Positions 59,313 to 64,000 of a DNA stretch of 64,000 nt are shown here, in pieces (positions within the stretch are counted from its first letter, which is position 1; every line of letters starts with the position of its first letter). Made by a program: the position numbers and the translations under genes. Source of the DNA: DASRSS01 sp963799045 (GTDB taxonomy: Bacteria > Actinomycetota > Actinomycetes > Mycobacteriales > Jatrophihabitantaceae); contig CAWCVN010000005.1 in NCBI GenBank assembly GCA_963799045.1, forward strand, positions 62,001 through 126,000. Direction: 5' to 3'. A model generated the notes under the pieces. The model saw only the letters and a list, made by a program, of their open reading frames with translations. It did not search any database and had not been told where the DNA came from.

Positions 59313-59360
59313 GGCGCTGGCAGCGACACGGACAGCGGCGCTGGCAGCGACACGGACCGC
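59313..59360 (+). repeat. Two tandem 24-bp repeats upstream of the lyase operon
   Basis: Two copies of a 24-bp unit beginning GGCGCTGGCAGCGACACGG (59313-59336 and 59337-59360) differ at one base. They fill the leader between a TAGCGT box near 59281 and the lyase start at 59378. Confidence 0.75.
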
Positions 59361-59377
59361 GACACGGTTGGAGAGTC

Positions 59378-60436
59378 ATGCACAACCCGAAAGCCTTCTT
59401 CCGCCCCCTGGCCCTCGGTGCCCCCGCGCCGCTCCACGAAATCCCGTTCCGTCCGTCCCGGATGATCCATTTCTTTGACCCGAGCAACGAGCGCATGGCC
59501 GCCAAGGTTCCCGACCTGGCCGGCGCCGTCGACGTCCTGCTCGGCAACCTCGAGGACGCCATCCAAGCCGACAACAAGCTCGCCGCCCGCGAAGGTCTGG
59601 TGCGGATCGCGCAGGCCACCGATTTCGGCCCCACCCAGCTGTGGACGCGCATCAACAGCCTCGACTCCCCCTGGGCGCTGGACGACCTGACCACGCTGAT
59701 CCCGCAGATCGGCCACAAGCTCGACGTCGTGATGGTGCCCAAGGTGGAGTCGGTCGCCGACATCCACTACGTCGACCGGCTGCTCGCCCAGCTCGAGGCC
59801 AAGGCCGGCCTCGAGCGGCCGGTGCTGGTGCACGCGATCCTCGAGACGGCCTCGGGCGTCGCCAACGTCGACGAGATCGCGCTGGCCAGCCCGCGCATGC
59901 AGGGCATCTCCCTCGGCCCGGCCGACCTCGCCGCCAGCCGTCGCATGAAGACCACCCGCGTCGGCGGCGGTCATCCCGGCTACCTGGTGCGCACCGATCC
60001 GGTCGACGGCGACATCCAGGGTGACCGGCCGACCTACCAGCAGGATCTGTGGCACTACACGGTCTCGCGCATGGTCGACGCCTGCGCAGCGGCCGGCATC
60101 CTGCCCTACTACGGGCCGTTCGGGGACATCGCCGACGTCGTCGCCTGCGAGGACCAGTTCCGCAACGCCTTCCTGCTCGGCTGCGTCGGTGCGTGGAGCC
60201 TGCACCCCAAGCAGATCGAGATCGCCAAGCGCGTGTTCAGCCCGGAGCCCAGCGAGGTCAAGTGGGCGCGCAAGGTCATCGCCGCGATGGGCGACGGCAC
60301 CGGCGCGGTGATGATCGACGGCAAGATGCAGGACGACGCCACCTACAAGCAGTGCAAGGTCGTCGCCGACCTTGCCGACGCCTTGGCGGCGATCGACCCC
60401 GAACTCGCCGCCACCTACACGGAGGGCAAGGAATGA
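59378..60436 (+). CDS. HpcH/HpaI aldolase / citrate lyase family protein (CoA-ester lyase-like)
   Basis: A 352-residue TIM-barrel lyase-family protein. RMIHFFDPSNERMAAKVPDL begins the barrel; LLGNLEDAIQADNK holds the Mg-binding acidic pair; MVPKVESVADIHYVD and ILETASGVANVDEIALASPR and SLGPADLAASRRM continue it, and WSLHPKQIEIAKRVF ends it. The longer form resembles malyl-CoA or beta-methylmalyl-CoA lyase relatives more than CitE. ATG 59378 has GGAGAG 3 nt upstream. It overlaps the next lyase gene (ATGA). Substrate not determined. Confidence 0.88.
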   Translation: MHNPKAFFRPLALGAPAPLHEIPFRPSRMIHFFDPSNERMAAKVPDLAGAVDVLLGNLEDAIQADNKLAAREGLVRIAQATDFGPTQLWTRINSLDSPWALDDLTTLIPQIGHKLDVVMVPKVESVADIHYVDRLLAQLEAKAGLERPVLVHAILETASGVANVDEIALASPRMQGISLGPADLAASRRMKTTRVGGGHPGYLVRTDPVDGDIQGDRPTYQQDLWHYTVSRMVDACAAAGILPYYGPFGDIADVVACEDQFRNAFLLGCVGAWSLHPKQIEIAKRVFSPEPSEVKWARKVIAAMGDGTGAVMIDGKMQDDATYKQCKVVADLADALAAIDPELAATYTEGKE

Positions 60437-61302
60437 GTGAGACCGCGCTGCGCCCGCTGCGCTCGGTCCTCTACATGCCGGGCTCGAACGCCCGCGCACT
60501 GGAGAAGGCGAAGAGACTGCCCACCGACGGGCTGATCCTCGATCTCGAGGACGCCGTCGCTCCTGACACGAAGGCGCAGGCACGCCAGCAGGTGTGCGAC
60601 GCGGCACGCTCGGGCGAGTACGGCAACAGGGTCGTCACGATCCGCGTCAACGGCCTGGACACACAGTGGCACGCCGAGGACCTCGCCGCCGCGGCCGCCG
60701 CGGAGCCCGCTGCCGTGGTCGTGCCCAAGGTCGGTTCTGCGCAGGACGTGCTGCGCGTCGAGAGCGCGCTGATGACGGCCCGCGCGCCGGAGTCGGTGGC
60801 GATCTGGGCGATGATCGAGACGCCCTCGGCGATCCTGCAGGCCGAGGAGATCGCCGCCTCGACCCCTCGGCTGACCACCTTCGTCATGGGCACCAACGAC
60901 CTGCTCAGCGAGCTGCGCGCGCAGTCCACGCCCGACCGCGCGGGACTCGTGCACGCGCTCTCGCACTGCGTGCTGGCCGCCCGGGCCTACGGCAAGACGA
61001 TCCTCGACGGGGTCTACAACGACGTGAAGGACGACACCGGCTTCGCCGCGGAGTGCCGGCAGGGGCGGGCGATGGGCTTCGACGGCAAGACGCTGATCCA
61101 CCCCTCGCAGGTCGACCCGTGCAACGCGGCCTTCGCGCCCAGCGAGGACGACATCGCCCACGCGCGCGCCGTGATCGAGGCGTTCGAGCATTCGCTGCGC
61201 GAGGGCAAGGGCGTGGCCACCGTGAACGGCAAGCTGATCGAGAACCTGCACGTCGCCGACGCCCGCCGCGTGCTCGCCTTCGCCGACGCGATCGGCGCCT
61301 AG
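60433..61302 (+). CDS. CitE-like CoA-ester lyase / (S)-malyl-CoA thioesterase-like protein
   Basis: A 289-residue CitE-fold protein: RSVLYMPGSNARALEKAKRL, metal-binding LILDLEDAVAPDTKAQARQQ, VVVPKVGSAQDVL, IWAMIETPSAILQAEEIA, FVMGTNDLLSELRAQ and GKTLIHPSQVDPCNAAFAP. Such proteins cleave or hydrolyse C4-C5 dicarboxylyl-CoA esters. The start ATG 60433 lies within the stop of the previous lyase, so the two are produced together and may form one enzyme system. Confidence 0.9.
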   Translation: MSETALRPLRSVLYMPGSNARALEKAKRLPTDGLILDLEDAVAPDTKAQARQQVCDAARSGEYGNRVVTIRVNGLDTQWHAEDLAAAAAAEPAAVVVPKVGSAQDVLRVESALMTARAPESVAIWAMIETPSAILQAEEIAASTPRLTTFVMGTNDLLSELRAQSTPDRAGLVHALSHCVLAARAYGKTILDGVYNDVKDDTGFAAECRQGRAMGFDGKTLIHPSQVDPCNAAFAPSEDDIAHARAVIEAFEHSLREGKGVATVNGKLIENLHVADARRVLAFADAIGA

Positions 61303-61308
61303 CCCGGA

Positions 61309-61327
61309 CGTTCCGGTGATCGGAACG
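61309..61327. promoter_or_regulatory. Perfect 7-bp inverted repeat between the lyase and hydratase genes
   Basis: CGTTCCG-GTGAT-CGGAACG is a perfect palindrome 7 nt past the lyase stop. It may end the lyase transcript or be an operator: GTTCCG/CGGAAC pairs resemble IclR-type sites. A TAGCCT box follows near 61369, about 45 nt before the hydratase start. Confidence 0.5.
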
Positions 61328-61417
61328 CGAGCCGCCGTCGCCGGTATGAACATGGCCTAGCCTCGGGCCATCCGGCCGATCCGCGCCGGTGACGCACGTA
61401 CGACGGGACGGCCGCAA

Positions 61418-62209
61418 TTGAGCCTCGACGACCAGACCGTGTCCGCCCTCGGTGCGGCCCTGTACGAGGCGCGCACCACCGGCAACGCGATCGCCCCGCT
61501 CACCGACGAGCACCCCGACATGACGATGGCCGAGGCCTACCGGGTGCAGCAGGACCTGGTGGCACGGCTGCTCGCCGGCGGCGACACCGTCGCCGGCTAC
61601 AAGCTGGGGCTGACCAGCACGCCGATGCAGCAGATGCTCGGCGTCGACTCCCCCGACTTCGCGCCAGTGCTGGGCGCGCACGTCAACCCGGACGGCGCCA
61701 ACATCGAAGTCGGGCACTTCATCTGGCCACGTGTCGAGGCCGAGATCGCGCTGGTCCTGCGCGAGGACCTGGCCGGGCCGGGCTGCACAGCTGCCGACGC
61801 CGAACGGGCCGTCGGTGGCGCCCGGGCAGCCATCGAGATCGTCGACAGCCGCATCAAGGACTGGCAGATCAAGCTCGCCGACACCATCGCCGACCTCGCG
61901 AGCAGCGGCGCGATCGTCCTCGGCCCGGAGGTCACCGCGACCGACGGCAGCTTCGACCTGCGCCTGACCGGCATGGCCTTCTTCCGCGACGGGGAGCTGG
62001 TCGCCACCGGCGCCGGCGCAGCCGCGCTGGGCAGCCCGCTCGAGGCCGTCGCCTGGCTGGCCAATGTGCTGCACGGTGTCGGCGAGTCCCTGCACGCGGG
62101 ACAGTTCGTCATGACCGGTGCCCTGCACGCCGCGCTCGACATCGCACCCGGCCAGCACTACCGCGCGGAGTTCGACCGGCTCGGCTCGGTCGAGCTGCGC
62201 GCGGTCTGA
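61418..62209 (+). CDS. 2-keto-4-pentenoate hydratase family enzyme
   Basis: A 263-residue enzyme of the 2-oxopent-4-enoate hydratase/fumarylacetoacetase-like family: MAEAYRVQQDLVARLLAG, GYKLGLTSTPMQQMLGVD, the metal-site strand WPRVEAEIALVLREDLAGPG, IEIVDSRIKDWQIKLADTIA and TGAGAAALGSPLEAVAWLAN. It adds water to 2-hydroxypenta-2,4-dienoate to give 4-hydroxy-2-oxovalerate. It starts at TTG 61418, an uncommon codon, with GACGGGACGG upstream. The next two genes carry on the pathway. Confidence 0.92.
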   Translation: MSLDDQTVSALGAALYEARTTGNAIAPLTDEHPDMTMAEAYRVQQDLVARLLAGGDTVAGYKLGLTSTPMQQMLGVDSPDFAPVLGAHVNPDGANIEVGHFIWPRVEAEIALVLREDLAGPGCTAADAERAVGGARAAIEIVDSRIKDWQIKLADTIADLASSGAIVLGPEVTATDGSFDLRLTGMAFFRDGELVATGAGAAALGSPLEAVAWLANVLHGVGESLHAGQFVMTGALHAALDIAPGQHYRAEFDRLGSVELRAV

Positions 62210-62226
62210 TCACACGAGAGGTTCGT

Positions 62227-63135
62227 ATGAGTACACGCTGCGCGATCATCGGGTCGGGCAACATCGGCACCGACCTGATGATGAAGATGAAGCGCTCCGA
62301 GCTGTTGGAGCTCGTCGCGCTCGTTGGCATCGACCCCGACAGCGACGGCCTGGCCCGCGCGAAGAAGATGGGTATCGAGGCGCCGCACACCGGCATCGAC
62401 TGGGTGCAGCAGAACGCCGACCAGGTCGACCTGGTCTTCGACGCGACCAGCGCCTACGTGCACGTGCGGAACGCGAAGATTCTCGAAGCGCTCGGCATCC
62501 ACGCCGTCGACCTCACCCCTGCCGCCCGAGGGCCGAAGGTGGTGCCGACGGTGAACCTCAACGAGCACCTCGACGCACCGAACGTCAACATGATCACCTG
62601 TGGCGGGCAGGCCACCACGCCGATCGTCGCCGCCGTCAGCCGGGCCGCGCGGGTGCCGTACGCGGAGATGGTCTCGACGGTGTCGTCGGTGTCCGCCGGC
62701 CCGGGCACCCGCAAGAACATCGACGAGTTCACCCGCACCACGGCCCGCGCGCTGGAGGAGATCGGCGGCGCCGAGCGCGGCAAGGCGATCATCATCCTCA
62801 ACCCCGCCGACCCGCCGATCCTGATGCGCAACACGGTGTTCGCCGGCCTGCCCGAGGGCAGCGACCACGACGCGGTCGTCGACTCGGTCGAGCGCATGGT
62901 CAAGGACGTCGCCAACTACGTGCCCGGCTACCGCCTGAAGAACCGGGTCACCGTCGAGGAGGGCCCGTTCAACACCCCGGGCGGCGAGGTACCGCACCGG
63001 GTCGTCGTGCTGCTCGAGGTCGAGGGCGCCGGCGACTACCTGCCCACCTACGCGGGCAACCTGGACATCATGACCGCCGCCGCGATGGCCGTCGGCGAGG
63101 CCAAGGCCAAGCACATGGCAGGAGCAAAAGCATGA
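62227..63135 (+). CDS. Acetaldehyde dehydrogenase (acetylating)
   Basis: A 302-residue NAD-dependent enzyme converting acetaldehyde (or propanal) and CoA to acyl-CoA. CAIIGSGNIGTDLMMKM binds NAD; the catalytic cysteine is Cys125 in MITCGGQATTPIVA; VSSVSAGPGTRKNIDEFTRT and YVPGYRLKNRVTVEEGPFN are family-typical. It forms a complex with the following aldolase and receives acetaldehyde by channelling. It is preceded by GAGAGG and overlaps the aldolase start (ATGA). Same order as hsaE-hsaG-hsaF of steroid degraders. Confidence 0.95.
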   Translation: MSTRCAIIGSGNIGTDLMMKMKRSELLELVALVGIDPDSDGLARAKKMGIEAPHTGIDWVQQNADQVDLVFDATSAYVHVRNAKILEALGIHAVDLTPAARGPKVVPTVNLNEHLDAPNVNMITCGGQATTPIVAAVSRAARVPYAEMVSTVSSVSAGPGTRKNIDEFTRTTARALEEIGGAERGKAIIILNPADPPILMRNTVFAGLPEGSDHDAVVDSVERMVKDVANYVPGYRLKNRVTVEEGPFNTPGGEVPHRVVVLLEVEGAGDYLPTYAGNLDIMTAAAMAVGEAKAKHMAGAKA

Positions 63136-64000
63136 CCGCACCCACCACCGACGCTGCCGCGCCGAAGTTCCGGCTCACCGACTCCACGCTGCGCGACGGC
63201 TCGCACGCGGTCGCGCACCAGTACACCGAGCAGCAGGTACTCGACATCGTCGCCGGGCTGGACCGCGCCGGCGTGCCGGTGATCGAGGTCTCGCACGGTG
63301 ACGGCCTGGGCGGATCGTCGTTCAACTACGGCTTCTCCGGCACCGACGAGATGACGCTGATCAAGCGCGCCGTCGAGACCGCGCAGCAGGCCAAGATCGC
63401 CTGCCTGCTGCTGCCCGGCATCGGCGTCGCCGAGGACCTCAAGGCCATCAAGGACGTCGGCGTGCAGGTCGCGCGCATCGCGACGCACTGCACCGAGGCC
63501 GACATCGCCGAGCAGCACATCGGCATGGCCAAGGAGCTGGGTATGGAGGCCGTCGGCTTCCTCATGATGGCCCACATGGCCGACCCGGACGAGTTGCTGC
63601 GCCAGGCGAAGATCATGCAGGACTCCGGCGCGGACATCGTCTACTGCGTCGACTCCGCCGGGGCGCTGACCACCAAGACGATGTCCCAGCGCATCGAGAC
63701 TCTCGTGCAGGGCCTGGATGTCGCCGTGGGCGTGCATGCGCACGAGAACCTGTCGCTATCGGTGGCCAACTCGCTGGCCGCGCTCGAGCACGGCGCGCTG
63801 CACGTGGACGCCTGCACCGCGGGCTCCGGCGCCGGCGCCGGCAACTGCCCCACCGAGGTGTTCGTCGCGGTCTGCGACCGGATGGGGCTGGCCACCGGCG
63901 TCGACACGATGACGATGGTCGACGTCGCCGAGGAGGTCGTCCGCCCGGCCATGAACCGGCCGCAGATGGTCGACCGGGCCGCGCTGATCCTCGGCTACGC
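63132..64000 (+). CDS. 4-hydroxy-2-oxovalerate aldolase (3' end outside window)
   Basis: The first 289 residues of a DmpG/BphI/HsaF-type aldolase. LTDSTLRDGSHAVAHQYTEQ holds the catalytic Arg21, Asp22 and His25; VGVHAHENLSLSVANSLAAL gives the two metal-binding histidines near 201-203. The C-terminal communication domain with the dehydrogenase starts near the window end. It splits 4-hydroxy-2-oxovalerate into pyruvate and acetaldehyde. The VDACTAGSGAGAGNCPTEVF segment differs slightly from steroid-type HsaF, so a non-steroid substrate is possible. Confidence 0.94.
   Translation, partial: MTAPTTDAAAPKFRLTDSTLRDGSHAVAHQYTEQQVLDIVAGLDRAGVPVIEVSHGDGLGGSSFNYGFSGTDEMTLIKRAVETAQQAKIACLLLPGIGVAEDLKAIKDVGVQVARIATHCTEADIAEQHIGMAKELGMEAVGFLMMAHMADPDELLRQAKIMQDSGADIVYCVDSAGALTTKTMSQRIETLVQGLDVAVGVHAHENLSLSVANSLAALEHGALHVDACTAGSGAGAGNCPTEVFVAVCDRMGLATGVDTMTMVDVAEEVVRPAMNRPQMVDRAALILGY

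Noticed and set aside
1..64000. CRISPR arrays, rRNA genes or prophage.
   Set aside because: No spaced direct-repeat array, no rRNA-like sequence and no phage structural or integrase gene was seen on either strand.

Overview
The window is about 70% G+C, densely packed, and looks like a chromosome segment of a high-GC actinomycete. The evidence is the fused E2-E1 2-oxoglutarate enzyme (kgd), a WhiB1-type regulator, a SigR/RsrA-type redox pair, an RsbW/SigF-like pair, nickel SOD with its SodX protease, an M. tuberculosis-style CsoR, DUF4242 and DUF6104 small proteins, and many apparently leaderless genes with a TANNNT box about 7 nt before GTG or ATG. The core order whiB1 - PdtaS-like kinase - rsrA/sigR - SRAP - aroA - rsgA, plus hisN, resembles the M. 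tuberculosis Rv3219-Rv3228 neighbourhood, opened up by extra genes. I cannot name the genus; the mix of streptomycete-like and mycobacterium-like features suggests a deep-branching actinomycete.

Layout. 0-6.2 kb: ABC-2 exporter (its first gene cut by the window), kgd with a conserved small downstream gene, aldo/keto reductase. 6.1-12.5 kb: YczE/MocR divergent pair, malic enzyme, sodX/sodN, histidine phosphatase, anti-sigma/sigma pair; this stretch carries an unusual cluster of frameshifts. 12.5-20.4 kb: regulation and envelope (lipid kinase, whiB1 with a CRP-like site, PdtaS-like kinase, an OmpR-type two-component pair, D,D-carboxypeptidase, rsrA-sigR with a SigR-type promoter, YbaK). 20.4-26.2 kb: sulfotransferase-like protein, acyl-CoA synthetase, hydrolase, TrkA-type protein and a divergent cation/proton antiporter. 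26.2-32.2 kb: SRAP, aroA, rsgA, MOSC protein, aminotransferase, hisN. 32.2-42.6 kb: DUF222/HNH gene, zinc alcohol dehydrogenase, a block with a small acidic-motif protein, two lipoproteins and a sigma factor fused to an anti-sigma-like half, a giant LuxR regulator and a secreted protein. 42.6-43.3 kb: copper-sensing csoR/copZ with two operators. 43.3-58.5 kb: accessory region with a membrane-anchored trypsin-like protease carrying a cytoplasmic zinc ribbon, broken DUF1801 gene, YchJ, TetR/methyltransferase and MarR/epimerase pairs each with a clear operator, a second giant LuxR regulator, secreted beta-helix protein, secreted HNH nuclease, patatin, ECF sigma factor and a DHFR-like protein, closed by tRNA-Val(CAC). 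58.6-64 kb: two small membrane proteins, then two HpcH/HpaI-family lyases followed by hydratase, acylating acetaldehyde dehydrogenase and 4-hydroxy-2-oxovalerate aldolase (last gene cut by the window end).

How the parts work together. The clearest circuits are the SigR loop (a promoter matching GGAAT-N18-GTT upstream of sigR, with an upstream in-frame start that would give an extended isoform), CsoR repressing copZ and possibly itself, TetR and MarR regulators each sharing an operator with a divergent enzyme gene, and SodX processing the NiSOD precursor. The 59-64 kb cluster encodes a lower meta-cleavage style route turning 2-hydroxypentadienoate-type acids into pyruvate and acyl-CoA, preceded by two CoA-ester lyase-like genes.

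Caution: at least eight apparent single-base insertions break otherwise well-conserved genes (yczE-like, malic enzyme four times, sodX, antiporter, DUF222), and one further shift lies in the SigF-like gene. This bias fits sequencing or assembly error better than gene decay. No insertion sequence, prophage, CRISPR array or rRNA was found.
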